Source: Ruminococcus sp. NK3A76 (GTDB taxonomy: Bacteria > Bacillota > Clostridia > Oscillospirales > Ruminococcaceae). Taken from it: a stretch of DNA of 64,000 nt. The notes beneath the pieces were generated by a model. That model was not told the origin of the DNA. It did no database searches and saw only the letters and a program-made list of their open reading frames with translations. The stretch covers positions 868,001 through 932,000 of the forward strand of contig NZ_JMMA01000002.1 in NCBI RefSeq assembly GCF_000686125.1, written 5' to 3'. Below, piece by piece: positions 26,201-34,592 of the stretch (its first letter is position 1; every line of letters starts with the position of its first letter). Position numbers and translations under genes: made by a program.

Positions 26201-27202
26201 TTAAACGCTGTGTGAGAGCCATACTGCGTGCGAGACAGACGGTATGCTCTCGCCCTGCTGTGTCATCGTGGGGGACATAAGCGCCCCGGTCGCCGCAAGC
26301 AGGATATTCTCATATTCGCCGGTTATTATCTTCGGCAGCAGATAAGCGCAGCTGACTGATGCCACACAGCCGCAGCCGCTTCCGCCTGAGTGAACGTCCT
26401 GTGTGTCGGGGTCATATAGCAGGCAGCCGCAGTCGAGGTGCTTGTCTTTTATATCCACCCCGTCACGCTCAAAGAGCTTATATAAAAGCGATGAGCCTAT
26501 CATACCAAGGTCGCCGGTGATTATACGGTCAAAGTCAGCAATGCTCCTGCCGCTCTCATTAAGAAAGCGTGTTATCGTGTCGTATGCAGCAGGCGCCATA
26601 GCTGCACCCATGTTGGCAGCATCGGTAACGCCCATATCGACTATCCGCCCGACTGTAAAGCCCCTGATAAACGGCGCACACTCGCCCTGCCCGACTATCA
26701 CGGCACCTGCGGCTGTGGCTGTGCGCTGGGTGGTGGGGGCACGCTGGCCGCCGTATTCTATCGGCATACGGTACTGACGCTCGGCTGAGTAGAAGTGCGA
26801 CGAGGTGATGCCGAGAGCCTTGCCTGCAAGCCCGTATGAAGTGAGCATGCCTGATAATATCAGCCCCTCGGTAAAGGTCGAGCAGGCAGCGTAAAGCCCG
26901 AGTATGCTCACCCCCGACTCCCTGTGCCCGAAGGAGGTCGCAACGCACTGATTCAGCAGGTCGCCGCCTAAGATAACGTCTATGTCGCTAAACTTAAGCC
27001 CTGCCTTTTCAAGAGCTATGGCTGCCGTCTGCCTTTGCAGCTCGCTCTCGGCCTGCTCGTAGGTCGTCCTGCCGAAGTATTCATCATCGCTGATGTAGTC
27101 AAAATGGTTCCCCAGAGGCCCCTTGCCCTCGCTTGAACCGCCGACTGCCGCAAATGAGGTTATGCAGGGCGGTGTATCAAATATCCTTGTCACAGTCATC
27201 AT
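26201..27202 (-). CDS. spoVAD: Stage V sporulation protein AD
   Basis: A 333-residue thiolase-fold protein: ITSFAAVGGSSEGKGPLG, the FGRTTYEQAE segment, GGDLLNQCVATSFGHRE, GLYAACSTFTEGL, and a C-terminal SGGSGCGCVASV. SpoVAD binds dipicolinic acid on the cytoplasmic side of the SpoVA complex. Start at 27202 (ATGATG) behind AAAGAAAGA. A repeat element begins 17 bp upstream, so a forespore promoter must lie inside or beyond it; I could not identify one. Confidence 0.92.
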   Translation of the reverse strand: MMTVTRIFDTPPCITSFAAVGGSSEGKGPLGNHFDYISDDEYFGRTTYEQAESELQRQTAAIALEKAGLKFSDIDVILGGDLLNQCVATSFGHRESGVSILGLYAACSTFTEGLILSGMLTSYGLAGKALGITSSHFYSAERQYRMPIEYGGQRAPTTQRTATAAGAVIVGQGECAPFIRGFTVGRIVDMGVTDAANMGAAMAPAAYDTITRFLNESGRSIADFDRIITGDLGMIGSSLLYKLFERDGVDIKDKHLDCGCLLYDPDTQDVHSGGSGCGCVASVSCAYLLPKIITGEYENILLAATGALMSPTMTQQGESIPSVSHAVWLSHSV

Positions 27203-27218
27203 TCTTTCTTTTTTGTTT

Positions 27219-27393
27219 AGGTAATACCGCACAACCATTGTACGTCAGATACACAGTCAAATTTTTCGTCAGATTGCCTAAATTTTCCGCAGGCTTGCTG
27301 GCGCAAGTCAAGGAAAATTTGGGTAATATGACGGGAAATTTGCAAGTAGATGGCGTACAAAGGCTGGGGCCGGTGGTTGTGCGGTGTTGCCTT
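27219..27393. repeat. MITE-like repeat element, copy 3
   Basis: 175 bp from AGGTAATACCGCACAACC to GGTTGTGCGGTGTTGCCTT. It contains the family cores TTTTTCGTCAGATT and ATATGACGGGAAATTTGCAAG, in the same orientation as copy 1. It fills most of the gap between the divergent spoVAD and queH genes. Confidence 0.9.
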
Positions 27394-27426
27394 TATTATG
27401 GTAAAAACAGCTGTGATTATTCAAGC

Positions 27427-27455
27427 CTTGCAAAAAAAGCTGTGATGTGGTATAA
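27427..27455 (+). promoter_or_regulatory. Promoter of queH
   Basis: TTGCAA, 17 bp, TATAAT (27450-27455). The gene starts only 17 nt after the -10 box, so the 5' leader is very short. Confidence 0.75.
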
Positions 27456-27471
27456 TGACTATGGTGATTAT

Positions 27472-28119
27472 ATGCAAAACAAGATAAACATTCAGGCACA
27501 GACCGATGAGATACTAAAAAGCATAAAAGACAGCGGTGAGAAGAAAACGCTTTTGCTGCACAGCTGTTGTGCGCCGTGTTCGAGCTACTGCCTTGAATAT
27601 CTGTCGGAGTATTTTGAGATAACCGATATGTTCTATAACCCAAACATCTATCCGCCTGAGGAGTATGACAAGAGAAGCGCCGAGCTTGAGCGGCTGATAA
27701 GCGAGATGCCGCTTGCAGGCAGGGTGACGTTTCTGCCGGAGGAGTATGACGAGCAGGAATTCTACGATGCAGTAAAGGGTCTTGAAGCGCTCGGCGAGGG
27801 GAGCGAGAGGTGCTTTGCCTGCTTCAGATTACGCCTTGAAAGGGCGGCGAAATACGCCAAGGAGCACGGCTTTGATTACTTCACGACGACGCTTTCTATC
27901 TCGCCCTACAAGAATGCGCAGGCACTCTATGACATATCAAGGGAGCTGTCGGAAAAGTACGGCGTGGCTTTCCTGCCGTCTGATTTTAAAAAGAAAAACG
28001 GCTATAAGCGCTCGATAGAGCTGTCACACGAATATGACCTTTACAGGCAGGATTACTGCGGCTGCGTGTTCTCAAAAAGGGAAGCAGAGCAAAGACACAA
28101 GGAGAAAGAGAATGGCTAA
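27472..28119 (+). CDS. queH: Epoxyqueuosine reductase QueH
   Basis: 215 residues (DUF208 family). The cysteine motifs HSCCAPCSS near the N terminus, CFACF in the middle and DYCGCVFS near the C terminus bind the iron centres; YYPPEEYDKR-like and TTTLSISPYKN segments are typical. It performs the last step of queuosine synthesis in tRNA and replaces QueG. The start at 27472 is chosen by homology, as no strong ribosome binding site is visible. It overlaps ybaK by 8 bp. Confidence 0.92.
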   Translation: MQNKINIQAQTDEILKSIKDSGEKKTLLLHSCCAPCSSYCLEYLSEYFEITDMFYNPNIYPPEEYDKRSAELERLISEMPLAGRVTFLPEEYDEQEFYDAVKGLEALGEGSERCFACFRLRLERAAKYAKEHGFDYFTTTLSISPYKNAQALYDISRELSEKYGVAFLPSDFKKKNGYKRSIELSHEYDLYRQDYCGCVFSKREAEQRHKEKENG

Positions 28120-28600
28120 GAACAAAGACAAAGACGTTAAGACAAACGCCATGCGCATACTTGACAAAGCAGGCGTTGAATACAAGGTGAACACCTACGA
28201 GTGCGAGGACTTTATAGACGGAGTTCACATCGCAGATATGCTCGGCCAGAGCAGGGAGCAGTCGTTCAAGACGCTTGCAGGCAAGGCCAAGGACGGCGAG
28301 ATATGCGTGTTCGTTATCCCGATCGAGAAAGAGCTTGACCTTAAGGCGGCAGCAAGGGCAGCAGGCAAGAAAAGCGTCGAGCTTCTGCACGTCAAGGATA
28401 TAAACGCCGCCACAGGCTACATCAGGGGCGGTGTATCGCCGATAGGCATGAAAAAGCTGTTTCTGACGGTGATCGATGAGAGCGTTAAACAGTTTGACGA
28501 GGTGATAATAAGCGGCGGACGGTTAGGCTCGCAGATATTCTTATCACCCAAAGACCTGATAGCCGTTACAAAGGCAAAAACAGAAAAAATAACAGTATAA
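28112..28600 (+). CDS. ybaK: YbaK/EbsC family Cys-tRNA(Pro) deacylase
   Basis: 162 residues with the YbaK fold: TNAMRILDKAGVEYK, the LAGKAKDG loop, VIPIEKELDLKAAARA with the conserved Lys, and GGVSPIGMKK. It hydrolyses Cys mischarged on tRNA-Pro. AAGGAGAAAGAG precedes the ATG, which overlaps the end of queH, so both tRNA-quality genes are translated from one transcript. Confidence 0.93.
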   Translation: MAKNKDKDVKTNAMRILDKAGVEYKVNTYECEDFIDGVHIADMLGQSREQSFKTLAGKAKDGEICVFVIPIEKELDLKAAARAAGKKSVELLHVKDINAATGYIRGGVSPIGMKKLFLTVIDESVKQFDEVIISGGRLGSQIFLSPKDLIAVTKAKTEKITV

Positions 28601-28699
28601 ATACTGGAAGATGTTATCAGCTGCAAAACTTGTTTTGGGGGCTTTCCGGTCGCCCCCAAGCCCCTTCGGCAATGCACTTGTAGCATTATGAATGATTAC

Positions 28700-28727
28700 C
28701 AGCCCTCTGAGCAAAGAGGGCTTTTCT
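28700..28727 (+). terminator. Terminator of queH-ybaK
   Basis: AGCCCTCT and AGAGGGCT with TTTTCT after it. A second GC-rich hairpin (GGGGGC...GCCCCC) lies upstream near 28636-28660. Confidence 0.82.
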
Positions 28728-28857
28728 CGTTCTTCATATTTCTTACATTTTGCCTCTAAATGTCGCTTCGCAGGCGACCACTTCATCATAAAAGTATGCT
28801 ATTATATATACAGAGCAGGGGAGAGACCGCTGCGGAATGATGAAAGGAAGATGTGCT

Positions 28858-29484
28858 ATGAAAAAGAACTTAACGGAAATGGTATTTATTTTGGACAGAA
28901 GCGGTTCGATGTCAGGCCTTGAGAGCGACACGATAGGCGGCTTCAACTCGATGATAGAAAAGCAGAAAACGCAGGAGGGCGAGGCGTTCGTATCAGTCGT
29001 GCTCTTTGATGACAGGAGCGAGGTCATCTACGACAGAGTAAAGCTCTCCGAGATAAGGCAGATGACAAGGGAGGACTACTTCGTGCGTGGCTGCACAGCG
29101 CTCTATGACGCAGTGGGCGATGCGATAAAGCACATAGCAAATATCCACAAATACGCCCGTGAGGAGGACGTGCCCGAGCACACTGTGTTTGTGATAACAA
29201 CCGACGGCATGGAGAACGCATCACGCAGCTTCACGCAGGACAGTCTCAAAAAGCTCATCGAGCAGCAGAAGGAAAAACACGGCTGGGAGTTTATCTTCAT
29301 AGGTGCAAATATCGACTCGGTAAAGACTGCAAAGAGCGTCGGCATCTCTGAGGACATGGCGTGCGACTACGAGGCAACAGAAACGGGCACAAGAGCGATG
29401 TTCGCCGCAATGGCTGCACCGTTAATGCAGATAAGAGCCAAGGGCAAGGCATCTGCTGACTGGAAAGAGCAGCTCCGTAAATAG
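28858..29484 (+). CDS. VWA-domain protein
   Basis: A 208-residue single von Willebrand A domain. The MIDAS is complete: DRSGSMSG near residue 13, a Thr in GCTALYDAVG, and TTDGMENAS. It has no signal peptide or membrane helix, so it is cytoplasmic. The start at 28858 follows GAAAGGAAG. VWA proteins of this compact type are often found with tellurium-resistance-like or phosphatase partners, but none is here; the gene is alone, so no role is assigned. Confidence 0.85.
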   Translation: MKKNLTEMVFILDRSGSMSGLESDTIGGFNSMIEKQKTQEGEAFVSVVLFDDRSEVIYDRVKLSEIRQMTREDYFVRGCTALYDAVGDAIKHIANIHKYAREEDVPEHTVFVITTDGMENASRSFTQDSLKKLIEQQKEKHGWEFIFIGANIDSVKTAKSVGISEDMACDYEATETGTRAMFAAMAAPLMQIRAKGKASADWKEQLRK

Positions 29485-29547
29485 CATTTCCGGCGATATC
29501 CGTCTTTTTATTGCAGGACGGGTATCGCTTTTTTTGCGCTTTTTTGC

Positions 29548-29576
29548 TTGACAAAAGGAGTTAAATATAGTAAAAT
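29548..29576 (+). promoter_or_regulatory. Promoter of the leader ORF and first mgtE
   Basis: TTGACA (29548-29553), 17 bp, TAAAAT (29571-29576). Confidence 0.85.
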
Positions 29577-29638
29577 AAATGTGTATGCGGCATTTGTGTG
29601 CCGTGTGCATATCATATCATAAAAAAGGAGTTGAAGAC

Positions 29639-29719
29639 ATGGACGACGCAAGTCGATTGCGGGATAGGTATACAGCACCCGGGCTAAGTCTGTCCGTGTG
29701 TGATAATGCCTGCCCGTGA
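29639..29719 (+). CDS. Putative leader peptide of mgtE, 26 residues
   Basis: AAAAAAGGAG lies 8 nt before an ATG that opens a 26-codon frame beginning MDDASRLRDRYTAPG and ending in CDNACP then TGA. The stop codon is 26 nt upstream of the mgtE start. It falls in the 5' arm of a hairpin (29713-29737) whose 3' arm carries the mgtE ribosome binding site. It is rich in charged residues (two Asp right after Met) and ends in Pro. Its position, own ribosome binding site and coupling hairpin suggest regulatory translation. The peptide itself is not one I recognise. Confidence 0.6.
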   Translation: MDDASRLRDRYTAPGLSLSVCDNACP

Positions 29720-29737
29720 ATAAATTTCACGAAAGGG
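29713..29737 (+). promoter_or_regulatory. Hairpin joining the leader stop codon to the mgtE ribosome binding site
   Basis: CGTGAA and TTCACG pair around TAAAT, extended by CC and GG. The leader TGA lies in the left arm and AAAGGGTG, the mgtE ribosome binding site, begins in the right arm. A ribosome finishing the leader would melt it. Confidence 0.6.
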
Positions 29738-29745
29738 TGATATGA

Positions 29746-31122
29746 TTGAACGCAGAAATAATGGAGCTTCTTGACTCCAAGGACGTAAAAAAGATAAAAG
29801 AGCTCTTTGTCGATATGAATGAGGCCGATATCGCCGATATACTGCGATACTACTACGAGCACACAGAAAACGACAAGACCGAGCTCCCGCTGCTTTTCAG
29901 GCTGCTGCCAAAGGACGTTGCGGCAGACGTTTTCTCCTATATGGAGAGCGATATGCAGATGACGCTGATAAACGCCTTCTCTGATAAGGAGCTTGAAGCG
30001 GTGTTTGATGACCTCTTCATCGACGATACGGTAGATATCATCGAGGAGATGCCTGCAAATGTCGTTTCCCGAATACTCCAGTCAACAGACAGCGAAACGA
30101 GAAAGCAGATAAACCAGATACTCAAATACCCCAAGGACTCGGCAGGCTCTATCATGACCACCGAGTATGTGTACCTCACAAAGGATATGACCGTCAAGGA
30201 AGGCCTTCGCAAGATAAAGGAGGTAGGCGTTGTCAAGGAGACAGTCTACACCCTGTATGTCACAGAAGCGAGAAAGCTCATAGGCGTGCTCTCGGTGCTT
30301 GACCTTATAACCTCTGACGATGACAAGCGTATGGAGGAGATAATGGATACCAACGTTATCTCTGTCGATACTCTTGAAGATCGTGAGGTCGTTGCAAGGC
30401 AGTTCTCTAAATACGACTTCCTGGCGCTGCCGGTGGTCGATAAAGAGGGCAGGATAGTCGGCATCATAACCTTCGACGATGTAATGGACGTTATCGAGGA
30501 CGAGGTAACGGAGGACTTCTCGAAGATGGCAGCCGTTGCCCCTGCTGAGGACGAGTATTTCAAGACGAGCGTTTTCAGACACGCAAGAAACAGGATAATG
30601 TGGCTGCTGATACTTATGCTCTCGGCAACGCTCACAGGTACTATAATCACAAAATACGAGGCGGCCTTTGCAGCCGTGCCGCTGCTGGTGTCGTTCATAC
30701 CAATGCTTACAGGCACGGGCGGCAACTGCGGCTCGCAGACTTCTACCATGGTCATTCGTGGTATGTCGGTAGGCGAGATAAAGCTGAGAGATTTCTTCAG
30801 GGTGGTATTCAAGGAATTCCGCATAGCGCTTATCGTAAGCTCGATACTTGCCTTCGTAAACGGCCTCAGGATATACATCACCTACACATATTTCGTTGAG
30901 AGCGATTCTGACCCGCTCAAGATGTCGATATGCGTCAGCGGGGCGATAATTTGTACAGTTATCATGTCAAAGCTCATCGGCTGTATGCTGCCGATGCTCG
31001 CAAAGCGCTGCAAGCTCGACCCTGCTATCATGGCAGCACCGCTCATCACGACCATCGTTGATACGGCGACTACATTTGTGTTCTTCAACATCGCTATGAT
31101 CGTTTTCGGGCTCAGCGTATAA
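29746..31122 (+). CDS. mgtE: Magnesium transporter MgtE (first copy)
   Basis: 458 residues: an MgtE N-terminal superhelical domain (about 5-120), a CBS pair (about 125-260; SAGSIMTTEYVYLTKDMTV is the start), a plug helix and five membrane helices with the pore signature TGTGGNCGSQTSTMVIRGM. It is a Mg2+ channel gated by cytoplasmic Mg2+. The start is TTG (29746), because the ATG 4 nt earlier runs into a stop after ten codons and AAAGGGTG is well spaced to the TTG. A second mgtE lies at 56753. Confidence 0.95.
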   Translation: MNAEIMELLDSKDVKKIKELFVDMNEADIADILRYYYEHTENDKTELPLLFRLLPKDVAADVFSYMESDMQMTLINAFSDKELEAVFDDLFIDDTVDIIEEMPANVVSRILQSTDSETRKQINQILKYPKDSAGSIMTTEYVYLTKDMTVKEGLRKIKEVGVVKETVYTLYVTEARKLIGVLSVLDLITSDDDKRMEEIMDTNVISVDTLEDREVVARQFSKYDFLALPVVDKEGRIVGIITFDDVMDVIEDEVTEDFSKMAAVAPAEDEYFKTSVFRHARNRIMWLLILMLSATLTGTIITKYEAAFAAVPLLVSFIPMLTGTGGNCGSQTSTMVIRGMSVGEIKLRDFFRVVFKEFRIALIVSSILAFVNGLRIYITYTYFVESDSDPLKMSICVSGAIICTVIMSKLIGCMLPMLAKRCKLDPAIMAAPLITTIVDTATTFVFFNIAMIVFGLSV

Positions 31123-31125
31123 ACA

Positions 31126-31153
31126 AAAGAGCTGCGTTATGCGGCTCTTTTTG
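31126..31153 (+). terminator. Terminator between mgtE and pheA
   Basis: AAAGAGC and GCTCTTTTT enclose TGCGTTATGCG. Confidence 0.8.
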
Positions 31154-31177
31154 GTAATAGAAAAGGAAAGAAAAACT

Positions 31178-32293
31178 ATGGATCTAACACAACTCAGACA
31201 ACAGATAAACGAAACTGACAAGCAGATACAGCAGCTCTTTGAAAAGCGCATGGGGCTGTGCATGGACGTGGCTGAATACAAGATAAAGAACAATATCAAG
31301 GTGTTCCAGTCGGGCAGGGAAAAGGAGATAATCGACCGTGTCAGGGGAGATGCCCCCGACTGGCTCGAAAACTCCGCCGAGGTGCTTTTCACAACACTTA
31401 TGGATATATCAAAGAGTTTGCAGTATCGGCGCTTTTTTGCCGACACGACAAATATAGTACACCGCACGCTCGACCTCAGTGCTCCTGCAAAGGTCGCAGT
31501 TCCGGGAACGGTAGGCTCATACTCGGAGGAGGCTGCCTGCAAGCTGCTGCCGAAGGGCGTATTTACCTTCTTTGCCGATTTTGAGGACGTTATAAGATGC
31601 GTTATGGACGGCGAGGCTGACTTTGGCATACTGCCGATACAGAACTCGACCGCCGGCAGCGTTTCAAGGACATACGACCTTATGAAAAAGTATGACCTGA
31701 ACATCTGCGCTTCCACCAAGGTCAGGATAGACCACTGCCTTGCTGCAAAGAAGGGCACAAAGATATCCGATATCAGCATAGTTTATTCCCACACGCAGGC
31801 GCTCATGCAGTGCTCGGACTTTTTGTCGGAGAACCACTTAAAGAGCCACGAGCATTTCAACACTGCCCTTGCAGCCGACAAGGTAAAGGAAAGCAGCGAG
31901 CCGATAGCCGCTGTATGCTCACGCAAGTGCGCAGCAGAAAAGGGGCTCGATATCCTTGCTGAGAACATAGCAAACGCAAACGACAACTTCACACGCTTTA
32001 TACTTATCTCAAAGGAAACACTTATCTCTGGGGACGCTGACACGATATCGGTTAGCCTTACACTTCCGCACACACGCTCGGCACTTTACAGGATGCTCAC
32101 AAAGTTCTCGGTCGCAGGCTTGAATCTTACGATGATAGAGTCAAAGCCGATAGCAAATTCTGATTTTGACGTTGTGTTTTACCTCGATTTTGAGGGAAGC
32201 ATAAAGCGCCCCGAGGTAGTAAAGCTGATAACCGAGCTTGAAAACGAGCTTGCGTTCTTCCGCTTCCTCGGCAACTATAAGGAGATAGTATGA
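31178..32293 (+). CDS. pheA: Bifunctional chorismate mutase / prephenate dehydratase (P-protein)
   Basis: 371 residues. Residues 1-90 are an AroQ-type chorismate mutase ([20 protein letters not shown]...). About 105-285 is prephenate dehydratase, with [23 protein letters not shown] and NDNFTRF (the TRF motif). About 290-371 is an ACT domain (ESKP region and FYLDFEGS), likely giving feedback by phenylalanine. It converts chorismate to phenylpyruvate. The start at 31178 has AAAAGGAAAG upstream. The stop overlaps the ispF start. Confidence 0.96.
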   Translation: MDLTQLRQQINETDKQIQQLFEKRMGLCMDVAEYKIKNNIKVFQSGREKEIIDRVRGDAPDWLENSAEVLFTTLMDISKSLQYRRFFADTTNIVHRTLDLSAPAKVAVPGTVGSYSEEAACKLLPKGVFTFFADFEDVIRCVMDGEADFGILPIQNSTAGSVSRTYDLMKKYDLNICASTKVRIDHCLAAKKGTKISDISIVYSHTQALMQCSDFLSENHLKSHEHFNTALAADKVKESSEPIAAVCSRKCAAEKGLDILAENIANANDNFTRFILISKETLISGDADTISVSLTLPHTRSALYRMLTKFSVAGLNLTMIESKPIANSDFDVVFYLDFEGSIKRPEVVKLITELENELAFFRFLGNYKEIV

Positions 32294-32769
32294 TGATGCG
32301 TATAGGTCACGGTTACGATGTACACAGACTTGTTACGGGCAGAAAGCTCATTTTGGGCGGCGTCGATATCCCTTACGAAAAGGGGCTTGACGGCCACAGC
32401 GATGCTGACGTGCTCGTTCATGCGATAATGGATTCGCTTCTCGGCGCTCTCGCACTCGGCGACATCGGCAGGCATTTCCCCGACACCGACCCTGCATACA
32501 AGGGTGCTGACAGCATAGAGCTTTTAAAAAGGGTGAGGGAGATAATAGCCGGCCAGGGCTATACAGTCGGCAACATCGACAGCACTGTCTGCGCCCAGCG
32601 CCCCAAGCTCGCACCGTTTATAGCAGCAATGCGTGAGAATATTGCCGCAGCTCTTGACATAGACATCTCGCAGGTTTCTGTCAAGGCGACCACCGAAGAA
32701 AAGCTCGGGTTTACCGGCGAGGGCTTAGGCATAAGTGCAACGGCGGTATGCCTGTTGCTTCGCAGGTAA
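32290..32769 (+). CDS. ispF: 2-C-methyl-D-erythritol 2,4-cyclodiphosphate synthase
   Basis: 159 residues: [11 protein letters not shown] with the metal ligands D and [22 protein letters not shown], and [17 protein letters not shown] near the C terminus. It makes the cyclic diphosphate in the MEP isoprenoid pathway. It overlaps pheA by 4 bp (ATGA). Its last codons and TAA come from a CAGGTAACAGG heptamer remnant, so the C-terminal end may have been set by an element. Confidence 0.97.
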   Translation: MMMRIGHGYDVHRLVTGRKLILGGVDIPYEKGLDGHSDADVLVHAIMDSLLGALALGDIGRHFPDTDPAYKGADSIELLKRVREIIAGQGYTVGNIDSTVCAQRPKLAPFIAAMRENIAAALDIDISQVSVKATTEEKLGFTGEGLGISATAVCLLLRR

Positions 32770-32798
32770 CAGGTGATGTGTCCGCTGTCGGCGGACGT
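32764..32798. repeat. Remnant of a heptamer element at the ispF 3' end
   Basis: CAGGTAACAGGTGATG followed by GTCCGCTGTCGGCGGAC. It is a shortened relative of the CAGGTAA-type elements at 14114 and 34316. Confidence 0.55.
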
Positions 32799-32813
32799 AT
32801 TTAAAAGAGTTTG

Positions 32814-32847
32814 CCCCTGAGATTTTAAAGTATCTCGGGGGCTTTTT
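32814..32847 (+). terminator. Terminator of pheA-ispF
   Basis: CCCCTGAGAT and ATCTCGGGGG stem followed by CTTTTT. Confidence 0.9.
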
Positions 32848-32904
32848 GAATGATAAAGCCACAAAATGTGCATTAAAAAGTCACATAATTATCGGCTTAA
32901 TTAT

Positions 32905-32933
32905 TTGACAAAACGCTGATTATGTGGTATAAT
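32905..32933 (+). promoter_or_regulatory. Promoter of the citrate synthase gene
   Basis: Perfect TTGACA, 17 bp, TATAAT. Confidence 0.92.
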
Positions 32934-32968
32934 AGTAATCCATATAAGATGTTACGGAGGTAAAGGCA

Positions 32969-34315
32969 TTGATAAATGAGAATGCAAGAAAGCTGCTGTG
33001 CAGCCAGTTTGTGAATAATAATACCATAGACCCCAAGTATTACGACAAATATACGATAAAGCGTGGCCTGAGAAACGCCGACGGAACAGGTGTGCTTGCA
33101 GGGCTTACTAATATATGTAACGTTCACGGCTATGTCATCAACGAGGGTGAGAAGGCTCCTATACAGGGTCAGCTCATTTTCAGAGGATATAATATCAACG
33201 ACCTTGTAGGCAATGTCGTAAAGGAAAACCGCTTCGGCTATGAGGAGATAGTTTATCTTCTGCTCATGGGCGACCTGCCGTCAAAGGACGAGCTCACGGC
33301 TTTCTCGCAGATAATATCTGAAAACAGAGAGCTGCCTGAGAATTTCTTTGAGGATATGATACTTAAATCCCCCTCGCCGAATATCATGAACAAGCTCGCA
33401 AGGTCGGTGCTCTCGCTCTATTCCTATGACGATGACCCCGAGAACCGCTCGCCCGAGGTCGAAATGGCGACGGCTATATCTATAATATCCAAGATGCCCA
33501 ATATCATGGTGTCGGCTTATCAGGTGAAAAAGCGTGCTTACGATAACGAGAGCATGGTGCTCCATCCGCTTATCAGGGAGCATTCGACTGCTGAGATGAT
33601 ACTCTCCGCTTTAAGACCTGACAGAAAGTTCACAGATGCCGAGGCAAAGCTGCTTGATATCATGCTCATGATTCACGCAGAGCACGGCGGCGGTAACAAC
33701 TCGACATTCACCTGCCGTGTGCTGACATCTTCCGGCACTGACCCCTATTCGGCATACTCGGCAGCTATCGGCTCGCTCAAAGGCCCCCGTCACGGCGGCG
33801 CAAATGCAAAGGTCATCAGTATGCATGACGTTATCAAGAAAAACGTCAAGAACTGGGAAGACGAGGGCGAGGTCGCAGATTGTTTAAGAAAGATCTTAAG
33901 AAAAGAGCTGCACGACGGCTCGGGGCTTATCTACGGTATGGGGCACGCAGTTTACACCCTTTCCGACCCGAGGGCTGTTATACTTAAGGCAAATGCCGAG
34001 AAGCTCGCAAAGGGTACCGAGTTTGAAAAGGAATTCAATCTCCTTAAGCTTATCGAGGAGCTTTCCCCCGAGCTGTTTGCCGAGGTAAAGGGCTCATCAA
34101 AGGTGATGTGTGCAAATGTTGATATGTATTCAGGCCTTGTGTACAGAATGCTCGGCATACCCGAGGATCTTTTCACACCGCTTTTCGCAGTATCGAGAAT
34201 GGCCGGCTGGGCTGCACACCGCTTCGAGGAAATGGTAACAGGCAAGCGTATTATAAGGCCTGCGTATAAGTCTGTTATCAGGGAAAAGGTATACATACCG
34301 CTTGAAAACAGGTGA
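32969..34315 (+). CDS. gltA: Citrate synthase
   Basis: 448 residues: IFRGYNINDLVGN, EEIVYLLLMGDLP, LIHAEHGGGNNSTF-type active-site His (in MLMIHAEHGGGNN), GPRHGGANAKV and YGMGHAVYTLSDPRA, covering the catalytic His/His/Asp set. It condenses oxaloacetate with acetyl-CoA, probably feeding glutamate synthesis. The start is TTG (32969), with GGAGG 8 nt upstream. It is monocistronic. Confidence 0.95.
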   Translation: MINENARKLLCSQFVNNNTIDPKYYDKYTIKRGLRNADGTGVLAGLTNICNVHGYVINEGEKAPIQGQLIFRGYNINDLVGNVVKENRFGYEEIVYLLLMGDLPSKDELTAFSQIISENRELPENFFEDMILKSPSPNIMNKLARSVLSLYSYDDDPENRSPEVEMATAISIISKMPNIMVSAYQVKKRAYDNESMVLHPLIREHSTAEMILSALRPDRKFTDAEAKLLDIMLMIHAEHGGGNNSTFTCRVLTSSGTDPYSAYSAAIGSLKGPRHGGANAKVISMHDVIKKNVKNWEDEGEVADCLRKILRKELHDGSGLIYGMGHAVYTLSDPRAVILKANAEKLAKGTEFEKEFNLLKLIEELSPELFAEVKGSSKVMCANVDMYSGLVYRMLGIPEDLFTPLFAVSRMAGWAAHRFEEMVTGKRIIRPAYKSVIREKVYIPLENR

Positions 34316-34380
34316 ATTTCAGGTAACAGGTAATAGGTAACAGGTAACAGCTGAGGTATCGCCTGCGGTGTTGCCTTAAA
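34316..34380. repeat. Heptamer half-element (CAGGTAA type) fused to a MITE end
   Basis: CAGGTAA CAGGTAA TAGGTAA CAGGTAA CAGCTGA is followed by GGTATCGCC and then by TGCGGTGTTGCCTTA (34364-34378), which matches the terminal repeat of the MITE-like family. It suggests recombination or insertion between the two repeat families. Confidence 0.65.
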
Positions 34381-34529
34381 TAATTCTGCCCCTGAGGTCT
34401 GCGTGGTCTCGGGGGCATATTGTGCTGCGGCAATGGCTGTGTGAATGTCAGGACAATGCTTATACCGGGAGCTTTACCGTTTAGTAAGAACGTTTTACCA
34501 ATATGGTGAAAAATTTATTAATTGACCCC

Positions 34530-34558
34530 TTGTATATTTTAACAAACTGTGTTATAAT
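34530..34558 (+). promoter_or_regulatory. Promoter of the acetolactate decarboxylase gene
   Basis: TTGTAT, 17 bp, TATAAT. Confidence 0.65.
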
Positions 34559-34592
34559 ATACGCAGATAAACCATGAAAGGGGAGTTATTCC

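Noticed and set aside
29580-29745. M-box (ykoK) magnesium riboswitch before mgtE
   Set aside because: The leader is too short and none of the M-box conserved segments is seen; the leader-peptide reading explains the region better.
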